Shown here: piece after piece, positions 30,923-41,514 of the stretch
Numbering within the stretch: position 1 is the stretch's first letter
Layout: each line of letters begins with the position of its first letter
Notes under the pieces: generated by a model
Databases searched by the model: none
What the model saw: only the letters and a program-made list of their open reading frames with translations
What the model was told of the DNA's origin: nothing
Made by a program: the position numbers and the translations under genes
Source: Choricystis sp. odSpoLacu1
Lineage: Eukaryota > Chlorophyta > Trebouxiophyceae
Assembly: GCA_958009055.1 (NCBI GenBank)
Contig: OY253650.1
Coordinates: forward strand, 1,178,001-1,242,000
Length of the DNA: 64,000 bases
Direction: 5' to 3'

Positions 30923-33377
30923 TCACTTGACGCGGCGCGCGCGCAGCCGCGGCGACGCCGGCGCCTCGCCAATCGCCGTGCCCGCGCACTTGGGCGCGCC
31001 CGTGCCCTGCGAGATGCCGCCCGCCGCCAGGTAGGCGGGCACAGCAGCCACATTCGAGGGGTCGGCCATGTGTTGCCACGCGTCGTGGCTCGAGTCTTTC
31101 ACACGGCGCAGCGCGCGCCACACCGCGGAGTTGCACTTGAACCCAGAGCCGAACCCCACCTGCCAGACGACGTCGCCGGCGGCGACACCCTGCACGGCTT
31201 CAATGTAGCCGAGGGCGTACCAGAGGGACGCGGAGGAGGTGTTGCCATACCAGTACAGCGAGTTGAAGCTCGGCGCTGCCTTTTCAGCCGGCAGCGCCAG
31301 CTGCTTGGACAGGCCCTCGATGACGCCGCGCCCACCCGCGTGCAGGCAGAAGTGGTCGAACGCTTTCTTAAAGTCAGGTGTGTAGGGTGGCGGCGCGGAG
31401 GAGGGGGGGAGGAGCGCGCGGGCGACGTAATTAAACGCAAACCTCACCTGCTCGCTCACCGGCAGGACCAGCGGCCCCATCTTGGTCATGTTCTTCTGCA
31501 GGGCACGGCCCGCCACTTTGACGAGGTCGCGGTTGAGTTCGACGCCGACAATGCCTTTGGCGTCTTCGTGCTGGTACACGCACTCGTGGGCCACGTCGTC
31601 CGCGCCCAGGTGGACGCGCACGATGTGGCGCAGCTCGTACTTGGCGCGGGGGCGCTGGAGGGTGTGGGGATGGGTGGGGTTGGGGTTTTTTGCGTGAGTG
31701 AAAAAAGGCGGCTCGTCGGTTTTTCTTTCGACCAAAAATTCCACCCGCCCTTCCCCACTCTCACTCACCTCGACCGCCTTGTTGGTCAACACGACCGCCG
31801 CCCCCCCCATCCGGAACAGCGTGTTGGGGATCAACATGGACCGATCCTCCCCCAGGTACCAGTTTTGGGTGATGTTTTCGGTGGAGACAACCAGCGCGTA
31901 CGATGAACGCTGCGTGGCCAGACACTTGCCCGCCAGCTGGGTGGCCAACACCCCCGCCGAGCACCCCATGCCCGCCAGGTTGAAGGTGACGATGTCGGAC
32001 CGCATCTTGAAGTGGTTGACGAGCATGGCGGAGAGGGAGGGCGTCGGGTTGAAGAGGGAGCAGTTGACGACGAGGATGTCGATGTCGGTCGGCTTCAGCG
32101 CCAGCCGGGACAGCACGTCGTCAACCACCGTGAACAACACCATGCGCGCCTCCTCCCGGGCTTCAGCCATGGTGCGGGCGGTGGGCGTCGCCCCCGGGAA
32201 GCGGCGGGCGCGGTCGGCCGGGTCGGCGTGGAGGGCGGGCGGCAGGTAGGCGTGGTCCGACACGCCGTTCCTCTCGCTCACGCGCTTCTGGAAGTCGATC
32301 GCGTCGGGGGAGAAGACGCCCGCCTTGTGGGTGCGGTACATGAAGGAGTCGAGCGAGGTTTGAATGTCGGCGGGCCCCTTGTAGGTGGCAAAGTCGAGGA
32401 GGAACACGCGCGAGCGTGCGGCGGCGGCGGCCGCCACTGCGGCCGCGATCGCGGCCACCGCCAGCAGCAGGGGCAGCACCCGGATGGACACGGAGGCGGT
32501 CTCCAGGCGGGTGAGGGCGGACGCGGAGGACGGGCCGAGCAGGCGGTCGCGCAGGGGGGACTGGGAGGGGGAAGGGTTCAGAAAGGTGAGAGGGCGGGAA
32601 GAGTGTTCCAAGCGGAGCGAGAGGTGCGCGCTGAAGGGGCCGCCTCCCCCGCCATCCCGAGGGCGGCACCCCCATCTTCCCCACCCATTCCCACCGGGCA
32701 TGCTCGGGCTGCGAGATGGGGGCGGGTGGCGGGCGCAGCGCCCGCGGATGCCAGCACCGCACGGCGAGGGAGGCCCCTCTCGAGTGAACGGCTCCCCTTT
32801 GCCCGACCAACAATTGGCGCTCCCCCGCCCCTCCACACCCACACACACACACTTACCAGCACCTGCAGCGCGTGCACAGTAGCCGCCAGGGCGCCTAGTT
32901 TGAGGGCGGAGGTCGTCCAGTAGGAGCGCGCGGCCGCGGACGCTGACGACGGAGCGCCTGCGAGAGGGAGAAGAGGAGGGAAAAGCGTGAGCGCGTGGTG
33001 CCTCTCTCTCTGCCTCTCCAAGCGCGCGTCCCTGCCCTGTCCACCCGAGGGCTGGAGCACATGCAACGAGGCGGCCCGCATGCGGGGTGTGGGCATGCGT
33101 GGGGGCGCCAACCGCCGGCCCAAAAAGCAAAACGCGCTCCGGTCCCGAGAGGGCGGGCCAGGGTGCGTGTCGGGGCGAGCCCCTTCTCCCCCCAGCGTGT
33201 GGTCATGTGCCAGCCACCCGCCTCAATAACTCGCGGCATGCTGCCCGTGCAGTGGAGGCGGCGCGATGTGGGGGAGCGGGGGAAGAGAAAAGGGGCGCGG
33301 CACACACGGGCGCGTGCGTTTTTGTCTGGCTCTCTGGCCGTGCGAGCCAGCCCACACCCACAACTCACCGCTCATGG
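30923..33377 (-). CDS. 3-Ketoacyl-CoA synthase (FAE1/KCS family), copy A
   Basis: Condensing enzyme that extends acyl-CoA with malonyl-CoA in the ER for very-long-chain fatty acids. Exons: 33377-33371 (7 bp, ATGAGCG), 32957-32857, 32560-31769 and 31654-30923; all phases agree, 543 residues. Two N-terminal hydrophobic segments ([34 protein letters not shown]) anchor it. The catalytic Cys is about residue 236 in [36 protein letters not shown] (His region) and FGSGFKCNSAVW (catalytic Asn) complete the thiolase-fold active site. It is more diverged from copies B and C than they are from each other, and its introns are elsewhere. Substrate chain length cannot be read from sequence. Confidence 0.92.
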
Positions 33378-33943
33378 CTGGGGGGGAGGCGCGAGGGTCC
33401 GAGAGCCGAGCGGGGTGGGGGGGGTGGGGGAGCGCGTGGAGAGAGGGCACACACGCAAGGAGAAACGGAAACCACACGCGCTCACGTTTCGAGAGTGGAT
33501 GCGGCCGAGGCGGGGTGGCGCCCGTTTTTCTGGCGTCGGGCGTGAGTGTGTGTTTTTGGGTTGCCCGCGTGCTCTCTGTTTTTTTTTTACACAAGCACGT
33601 GTGTTTTGATTTTCCTCATCCGTTTGAGTGTGCATCCCCGCGTGAAAAATAAACCGGGCGAAAGACAAGGGAACAAAAAGAAACAGTGCGAAAAGGGGCC
33701 GGTCCTTGTTTTCCCTTGCGCCTCGGTGTGGTGGCAGGCGCGTGTGTAAAAACCTCTCTCCCCGGGGTGGTAAAAATAAGAGCGTAAAAAAAAACAATGG
33801 TTGTAATGTCTGCAGCGCGCAGCGCGGTAGGGGGAAAAAACAAAGGAAGAAGAAGAAAGAAAGAAGAAAACATCACCCCCCGCCAAAACACACCCCCACG
33901 ATCCCCCACTCTCCCCACTTCTCACACTCCATCCATCGTCCAT
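33378..33943. other. Intergenic region KCS-A / ABCG
   Basis: Promoter side of KCS-A and 3' side of the ABCG gene, both on the minus strand. A-rich tracts at 33780-33880; no gene recognised. Confidence 0.5.
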
Positions 33944-36422
33944 TCAACGCTTCGAGTGGCGCACAAACGACAGCGCCGCCCACGCCAGCAGCAGGAACGC
34001 CCAGAAGAAGAAGGAGAGGTAGGCGAGTTGTTCGTATTTCTCTCCCGCCCCAATGTTGTAAAACTCGAGAATCGACCCACCATCCAGCGAGCGCAGCGTC
34101 GTCTCATTCTCAAACACGTTGATCATCAGCCCCTGCCACGCGTACTTGAGGAAGTCGAGTTTGGAGTACCACCGCCAGTACGAGGGCTGGTCCTGCACAC
34201 GCAGCAGCAAGCCGACGAAGAACAGGAGCGTGGTGACGTAAGCGGGCAGGGCTGCGTTGGCGACGTCCATGTTGGGGGCAGCGGACGAGATGGCGTAGCC
34301 GAGGGCGATGCCAGTCGCCGTCGTCAAAAAGTAGACCGCCCAGAAATAGCCAAACGACCCCGCCAGCTGGCACGGGAAGAAGACGATGGCGGCGCAGATG
34401 AGCGTGTTGAGCAGGGCGACCGCCAGCTCTTCGATGAGCTTGGCGGTGATGTAGGTGACCGGGCGGTAGAGGCCGTCGTTGCGCTCGCGCACAAACAGCG
34501 ACCGCTCCAGCACGAGGGAGGGGGTGTAGGCAGAGGACGCGTACCCCGGCATGATGGCCCACAGGAACAGGACGGCCGTCAAGTTGTTGACGTTGGATTG
34601 AGCCTTGTTGGCGCCCACCTTCCAGTAGAGCGACATGATGATCAGCGCCAGCACGATTTTGTCCAGCACGCGCGGACCCAGGTAGCTCGGGTCCACAAAG
34701 TCGCGCCGCCCCCTGTGTTTGAGGATGGTGCGCACCCCCCACCAGAAGGGGGTGGTGGTGGCGGACTTGGTGGCCAGCTCGGCGGCGATGGTGGGGGAGA
34801 TTGTCACTTTTTCAGAAAGCGTCGCGTCGACCGCGCGCGCGTTACTCGTCGCCAGCTCAGACATCGCGTACCGCCCCGCAAACTCTGCGGCCCGCCCCTC
34901 ACGGTCGGCTTTGGTGGTGAGGTCGACAATCCATTCGGCCCGGTTGTGGAAGACGCCCCCGTTGGAGAAGCGGGGCACGTTCGGGAAGGCTGCCTCGAAA
35001 TACGACACCGCCGACGGCCCATTCTCGCCAAAGTAGACCACCCGCCCACGCAGCAGGATCATGAGCCTGTCAAACAGGTTGAAGCAGTAGGGGGTGGGGG
35101 AGTGGATGGTGGCGCAGAGGGTGATGCCGGTTTTGGCGAGCGATTTAACCACCGTCATCACTTCGTTCGCGGTGTACGAGTCCAGCCCGGACGTGGGTTC
35201 GTCCAAAAACAGGACCCTCGGATTCGTGACGAGAGCGATGCCGATGTTCACCCGCTTGGCTTGGCCGCCCGACACGCCACGCGCGAGCTTCGACCCGATG
35301 CGCACGTCCTTGCAGGGACCCAGCGCGAGTTGGTCAATCACGGCCGCCACCCGCGTCGCCCGCTCCGCCCGGGGCGTGGACAGCGGGTTCTTCAGTTCAG
35401 CCGTGTACAGCAGCATCTCGGCGACGGTGAGGTTGTCCAGCAGGGTGTCGAACTGTTCGACGTACCCTGTGTACCGCCTCAAGAACGTGTGCGTCGCGGC
35501 GTGGCCCGCAAAGCGCAGGGTGCCCGTGGTGGAGCCCACGGTCTTGCGCCCCGCCAGGACGTCCAGCAGGGTGGTCTTGGAGGAGCCGGAGGGGCCCATC
35601 TGATTGGTTGGTGTGGGTGGGGGTGTGAGTGTGTGGCGACGCGGTTTTTCTTTCCTCCCTTTTTTCCTTTCCCTCCCTCTCAACCCACTCACCAACGCCG
35701 ACAGCTGGCCGGGCAGCATGTAGCCCGACACATTGTTGAGCAGGGTCAGGTGCTCCGACCGCTTGGCCGAGTTGCGGACGCGGTAGAAGAGTTCCTGTGG
35801 GGGAGAGGGGCGGCGGGGCGGGTGGGTGAGCGTGCTTGTTTGGTCGCGGTGGTTTTTTGCCTCCTGCTCTGGGGCCCCCTCTCTCTCTTCCCGCCCCCCC
35901 ACCCCACCCAGCAGCCGTGCCACCTGCATTCATGGCCGGGTGGAGAGTGGGGGGTGGCGTGGAGGCCGCGGCCGGCCTGAGCGGCGGGCGTCGGATCTCG
36001 CCGCGCAATTTGGCTTTTCGGCCTGTGGGGCAACCCGCGCACGCGCCTGGCCGCCGCCTCCACCAGGCACCGTTCGCACCGCCGCTTGTCCCCAGTCGTG
36101 AGTGTCAACTCTTCAACTACGACACTAGACTACGGTTACTGTTGGGGAGCGGCAGGCGAGGCGGCGGGGGGGGAGGGCAGCGCATGCGGTCCCCCTTTGC
36201 CCCCCCTCCTCTCTCCCCCCACTCTCTCACCTTGAACACGACCGGCATCCCGTTCTCCGCCAGTTGGTCGGGCTCGGGTTCGCTGGCGTCGCTGCCGCCC
36301 GCGCGCTCGGGGTCGCGGCCAAACAGGGAGTTGACAAACTGGCGCGGCGTGGACGTGAGGGAGAGCGCACCGTTGCCGGACCGCTTGGCGGAGGGCGGCT
36401 CGGTGGGGAAGCCGATGGCCAT
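33944..36422 (-). CDS. ABCG (WBC) half transporter
   Basis: ATP-driven exporter half of subfamily G; such proteins dimerise and often export lipids, wax precursors or sterols at the plasma membrane. Exons: 36422-36231, 35794-35693 and 35599-33944, all phase 0, 649 residues. The nucleotide-binding domain comes first: Walker A GPSGSSKT (about 100-107, with S where G is usual before K), signature VSGGQAKR (about 208), Walker B VLFLDEPTSGLDS and the H-loop ATIHSP. Six membrane segments follow (for example VLDKIVLALIIMSLYWKVG, TAVLFLWAIMPGYASSAY, YVTTLLFFVGLLLRV, FFFWAFLLLAWAALSFV), then a short basic end. Intron 1 is 436 bp. It lies between KCS-A and FAR, which makes a lipid substrate plausible but unproven. 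Confidence 0.92.
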
Positions 36423-36610
36423 TGTGTGTGGGTGCGCTGTGAAGGCTGATGCTGAAGGAAAGGGAGGCACGAGAGGGGGCTCCCAGTGAGGCTTATTTCA
36501 GCCGGAGGAATGGAGGCGAAGAGTGTGTGGAGAGAGCGGTGGTTTTTGTCTTCTGCTCTCGACACTCCTCACAAAGAAAACGCGCCTCGTCCCACCAACG
36601 CACACGCAGC
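36423..36610. promoter_or_regulatory. Bidirectional promoter region (ABCG / FSP1-like)
   Basis: 188 bp between divergent start codons; no TATA box or obvious operator seen. Confidence 0.45.
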
Positions 36611-38039
36611 ATGACCCCGCCCCGCGTCGTCATCGCGGGCGGCGGCCAGGGCGGCGTCGGCGTGGCTCAAGCGCTGCACGGCAAGGCGGACGTGACGCTG
36701 GTGGACGGGTGCGTGTCGTTGTGGGGGGGCACCAATCCGCGCCCTGCCCCCGCCGCACGCCTGCCCCCCCCCCTCCCCCCTCCCCTCCGCCGCGACGCGT
36801 GCGTGTCGGAGTGTGCCGCAAGCGTGGCGGACCGTCGGGGAGGGGCGCGCGGGCCGGGCGGCAGCCGTTTTTTTGTGGAAACCCACACGCGCGGCAGTTG
36901 ACCCCTCTCCCAACCCACTCCACACCCCGTTTCCTTTCTCCCACCCCTCCCACACCCATCACAGCAAAGACTACATGGAGATCCAGTATGCCAACGTGCG
37001 CCTGCCCGTGTTCCCCGCCATGGCGGCCCGGTGCTGCGTCCCCTTTTCGTCCATCCCCCGCCTCGGCACGTTTGTTCGTGGCACCGCCACCGCCGCCGAC
37101 GGCGCGGCCGTCACCCTGGCGGGCGGCCGCACCCTGCCCTACGACTACCTGGTGCTGGCCCCGGGCGTGGCGTACGCAGACCCCCTCTTTAAGGGAGCAC
37201 CCACCAACGACGCTGCCGCCCGTGCCGCCGCCGCCACGTCCGCCGCGTCCGCCCTCGCCACCGCGACCTCCGTCGTCATTGTCGGGGGTGGCCCCGTGGG
37301 CGTCGAAGTGGCGGGCGAGCTGGCCACGGACGCGCCCCACGTGAAAGTGACGCTGGTGACCTCTGCTGACCGCCTGCTCGCCCCCAAACAACCCTCCCTG
37401 GGCGCCTCTGCGGCGTCCTGGCTGACGGCGCGCGGGGTGCGCATCATCACCAATGTCACGGTGGAGGAGGCGGCGGTGGAGAAGGCGGGCGGGCGGCCCA
37501 AGCGTGGTGCGCGTGCCGCTGCCACCGCCACCACCACCACCACCACCGTCAAGCTGTCCACCGGCGAGACCCTCGCCGCCGACATTGTCTACCACTGCCA
37601 CGCGTCCCCCCCACACACCGCCTGGCTGCCGGCGGGAGTGTTGGATGGAGGGGGGTTCATCAGAGTTGACCCCCACTTGCGCGTGCAAGGCTCACTCCCC
37701 GCCCCCGGCCGCTGGTTTGCGCTGGGAGACGCCTGCAACGCGCCGGGCATCAAGCTGGGCTACCTGACGCGGCAGCAGGCGGACGTGGTGGCTGCCAACG
37801 TGGTGGCCGCGGCTTCTGCTGCCGACGACGGCATGGCGGCCCCTCCCGCCCCCCTGCCCGCCACCTGGGCCGCCAACGGGGGTGGCCCGGAGGTCATGCT
37901 CGTCACCCTGGGGCGGGGGGCGGGCACGGGGCACGTGGGGCCCTGGATCAGGCTGCCGTCGCTCGCGGTCTGGCTCATCAAGGCGAGGGACCTGTTTGTG
38001 GGCAAGACGAGGGCGGGGGTGGGGGCGCCAGCCGCGTGA
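36611..38039 (+). CDS. FSP1/AIFM2-like NAD(P)H:quinone oxidoreductase
   Basis: Two exons, 36611-36708 and 36965-38039, 390 residues. The first exon is the FAD Rossmann strand RVVIAGGGQGGVGVAQALHG and ends in VTLVDG, continuing KDYMEIQYANVR in exon 2, as in the AIFM2/AMID and type II NADH dehydrogenase families. VVIVGGGPVGVEVAGEL is the NAD(P)H-binding motif; DYLVLAPG and RWFALGDACNAPGIK are the conserved FAD-side motifs. Family members reduce coenzyme Q or other quinones and guard membranes from lipid peroxidation. The N-terminal myristoylation Gly of human FSP1 is absent; a C-terminal hydrophobic helix (LPSLAVWLIKARDLF) could bind membrane. The quinone substrate is unknown. Confidence 0.85.
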
Positions 38040-38367
38040 ATGATGGGAGGGAGGGACGGCACTTGTAAACGCACGCGAGGCTCGAGAGAGCAAAGGGGGC
38101 GTGGGAGGTGAGAGGCAACCACCGAGAAAAGGGGGGAAGGGGACGTTTTTTTTTTTCGGCGCTCTCCTCACACTCCTCCTCCCTCTTCCCTTCCCCACAC
38201 ACTCGACCGCCCGGTCGTGCAGCAGCGAGCGAGGCCCCCTCCACACGCTTGCACACCGCCCGGCCCGCCAACCGCCCTCCGAATCTTCCCGTTTTTCGAC
38301 CGCGGGTGTGTGTGCGGCGCCGATTCGTGTGCTCCTTCCCCCCGTTTTCGTGCCCCCACGCCCAACC
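38040..38367. other. Intergenic region FSP1-like / FAR
   Basis: 328 bp with the FSP1-like terminator region and the FAR leader; no gene. Confidence 0.5.
38064..38068 (+). terminator. Possible polyadenylation signal TGTAA (FSP1-like)
   Basis: TGTAA 25 bp after the stop codon, in the position expected of a chlorophyte poly(A) signal. Confidence 0.4.
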
Positions 38368-40778
38368 ATGCAAAACGGTGAGCATTGAGAGAGGGGACAG
38401 AGAGGCCGCACTGGGCGCCACCCTTTTGGGGAGATGCGTGTGGGGGGAGGGGCCCAGAGAGGCTGTCGGCTCGCGCTGCGTGAGTGCGTGTGTGCGCCGC
38501 GCGGCCCCCCTCTCTCGGCCGCCCTCGGAACGCTGGCGCCCAACACTCGACAAGGCCGGCACACGCTGCCGGGTGGTGCAATTGGGGTGGAGAGACACGG
38601 CTGCGCGTGCGAGCGGGGAGAGAGAGAAGGGGACGCGGCGTGCTGCGCAGCCGAAAAAAACGACCGCACCGCGCGCGGCCCGATCGGCGCGCACCCCCGT
38701 GCGCGCCCCCGCCCCACGCCCGCGCGCCAATTCGCGAGCCTGAGTGCGCTTCTGAGCTCGCGCTGTGGTGGCGTGGATGAGACGAGGCTCCCGCGGCGCT
38801 CGCCCGTGTGCGCTGGCCGGGCAGAGACGAGAGCCCGCCCGCGCTTCGACGCTCACCACTCGGTCGCCGTTTCACCCTCACACAGGCCGTCCCTCCACCC
38901 CCCCCACCGGCGACGCCGCCCCCACCACCGCGTCCCCGCCCGCCAACGGCCTCCCCCTCAACGTGGTGCGGCGCCAGGCGAAAGCCGAGGCGGCCCTGGG
39001 GGCTGCCCTCGCGGCCGGTGAAGCCGCGCGCACGTCGGCGGTGCCCGCCCTCCCCCCCGCCCTCACCGGCACCGACCCCATCTCCATTCGGGCCGCCTAC
39101 GATGGCGCCGCCGTGTTTTTGACGGGGTCTTCGGGCTACATCGGGTCGGTTGTTTTAGAACAACTCCTGCGCTGCACGCGCGTCGCGCGCGTGTTTTGCG
39201 TGGTGCGTGCCAAGCGCGGCACCCCGCCCGACGCCCGCATCAACAAACTGTTGGAGCGGCCGCTGTTCCACGCGTTGCGCGTGCGGGGGGAGGTGCCGGC
39301 CGAGACGCGGTCCAAGATTGTGGTGCTGGAGGGCGACATCCAGGCGCCGAGGGTCGGCCTCTCGCCCGCCGACCTGGCCCGCGTCGCCTCGGAAACCACC
39401 CACATCATCCACTGCGCCGCCTCCATCTCGTTCGCTGACCCGGTGCACGCCCTGCTGTCCCAGAACTATGATGCGACGGCGTCGATGCTGGGGCTGGCGA
39501 AAGAGTGTGAACACCTGAAAGCATTTGTGCACGTGTCCACAGCCTACGTCAACGGCCACCTGCCGCGCGGCACGATGGTGCACGAAACCATGCACGATCT
39601 GGCCATGCCGGATGGCCAGCCCCTGGACCACGCGAGGCTGGCGGCGCAGTTGCGGGGGGCCAACGCGGACGCGGCCGAGGCGGCGGCGCGCGCCATCCTG
39701 CACACGTGCGGCCTGCCCAACGCGTACTGCCTGACCAAGTACATGACGGAGAGGATGGTGCTGGATGTGGGGGCGGACGAAGGGACGCCGTTTGGCGTGG
39801 CTGTGGTGCGGCCGTCAATTGTGGGCGCGCTGGCGCGCGCGCCCCACCCCGGCTACTTTGGCAACGCGTCGGGCTGCACCTCCTACTTTCTGGCCTACTC
39901 CCTCGGCCTGTCCACCTTCACCTGCCACCGCGCCAACTCGGTGTTCGACCTGGTGCCGGGGGACGTGGTGGCGGCGGTGGTGCTGGCGGCTGGCGCGGCG
40001 GCCAGCGCGCCGCGCGCGCGCGCGGCGCGGGGAAGGGCCCCCCCCCCGCTCATCCTGCACGCTGCAGCGTCGACGACCAACCCCATCACCCACCTCCACT
40101 TTTTCCGGGACCACGTGAACCCGTACTATGAGGCAAGAGGGAGGGAGGAGGGAAGGAGAAGGACACACGCGCGCGCCCGCACACAACAGAAACCACGACA
40201 GAACACGAAGACGAAGAAGAAAAAACGCACCACACTCACCCACCCACCCCACACCCCAGGCCAACCCCGCCCCCTACCGCTTCGTCCTGCGCTACCCCCG
40301 CTTCCGGGAGTCGGACAAGGTGTACATGGTGGAGTCGTCGGCCGCGTTTCGTGCACTCAACTTCATCACCACCCTCAAATTCTACGCCATCTCCCTCCTC
40401 CTCCGCATCGCCGGCCTGCCCGACCTCGCCGCCAAAGTGTGGGACGGGTGGCTGGCGTGGCGCATGTACAACACGTCCAAGCTGGACTTTGGGGTGCTGT
40501 TCTCCTCGCGCAACGCGGGCGCGCTCGCGGCGCGCCTCCCCCCCGACGAACGCGCCGAGTTTCGGCTGCAGTGGGCGGCGCCCGGCGACGACTGGAAGCC
40601 CTACCTGGACACCTACATGCGCGAGATCGGGAGGCGCTACTTTGCCAAAGCGACCGGCGCGGCGGGCGCAGACGGCAAGCGGCCGTCCGACGACGACGCC
40701 CCGGCCGACGCCATGGCGGCGCGCACCGTGTCGCCCACCCGGAGTGGCGTGCGGTCGCGGGTGGCGGCGGCGCAGTGA
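38368..40778 (+). CDS. Fatty acyl-CoA reductase (FAR/CER4 type)
   Basis: Reduces acyl-CoA with NAD(P)H to a fatty alcohol, the precursor of wax esters and ether lipids; ER or peroxisome. Exons: 38368-38377 (10 bp), 38886-40132 and 40260-40778; 591 residues. NAD(P)-binding TGSSGYIGSVVLEQLLR is at about 80-96. VEGDIQ-like VVLEGDIQAPRVGLS, HIIHCAASISF and FVHVSTAYVNG match the extended SDR fold. The active-site YxxxK is YCLTK (about 283). VVRPSIVGAL and LVPGDVVAAVVLAAG follow. The C-terminal FAR_C domain ends with VYMVESSAAFRALNF and DFGVLFSSRNAGAL. Intron 2 has a GC donor (GAG then GCAAGAGG), so it is a GC-AG intron. Neighbours suggest a very-long-chain substrate. Confidence 0.9.
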
Positions 40779-41185
40779 GGGAGAGAGTTGCGGTGGTGGT
40801 GGTGTGGTCAAGATCACACAACCAAAAAATCCATCGCGTCTGCGACACTCTTGAGCCTCCCCCCCTTGTTCGTGGGGTCGTGGGGTCGCACACACGCCGC
40901 GACTCGCGCCACGTGGGTCGCCCCCCCTCGCGCAACCTGGGGGGCGCGTGCCCAGGTGTTTCCTTCCTCCCCCCCCCCCCCCTCAACCCTTCAACCCCTG
41001 CCTCTTTTTTCCCTCCCCCCCCCCACACACTGCCCCCCCCTTTTGCGACAAACCACCCCCCCCCACCCCCCCACCCCTCAACCCTACGCCTACATTCTTT
41101 GATTTGCAGCGCAACCCAGGCACGCCAAACCGCTCGCGGTCGTTTTTTTCTTTTGGGTGGAGAGCGGCGCGCGTTTTTTTTTTTT

Positions 41186-41248
41186 CCTTTCGTGATTTTC
41201 CCCTTTCCTTTCGTGATTTTCCCCTTTCCTTTCGTGATTTTCCCCTTT
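41186..41248. repeat. Three-copy 21-bp tandem repeat
   Basis: Unit CCTTTCGTGATTTTCCCCTTT repeats exactly three times (one base per copy beyond 20 is the final T), about 270 bp upstream of the ELO start. It could be a neutral slippage product or a promoter element. Confidence 0.9.
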
Positions 41249-41324
41249 CCTTTCCTCACAGGCTCCCCCCTCTTGCTAGGTGCGGCAGTGCTCGTGGAGA
41301 GAGAGAGAGAGAGCGTATGTGTTG

Positions 41325-41347
41325 GTGTGTGTGTGTGTGTGTGTGTG
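41325..41347. repeat. GT microsatellite
   Basis: About 11 GT units in the ELO upstream region. Confidence 0.85.
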
Positions 41348-41514
41348 ACCCCCCCCCCTTTGAAGACCAAAAACCACGGAGCAGGAGAGAGAACCAAAAT
41401 CACGCCTGCTCTGCTCCTCGCGCTCTCGCCGTTGTCGTCTCTCACCCACTCTCTCTGCCTCTCGCTCTTCCTGTGAGCCGTTTACCCAAAAAAAAGCCCC
41501 CAATCACCACCACC

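Larger units (their letters stand above)
40779..41514. other. Intergenic region FAR-ELO, pyrimidine-rich with tandem repeat
   Basis: No gene. Contains several C-runs, a 3 x 21 bp repeat (41186-41248) and a GT microsatellite (41325-41347) ahead of the ELO start. Confidence 0.6.

Noticed and set aside
33797..35980. Plus-strand 727-codon frame over ABCG
   Set aside because: Antisense to the ABC transporter coding exon; composition (Gln/Arg/Gly-rich) is a reverse-complement artefact.
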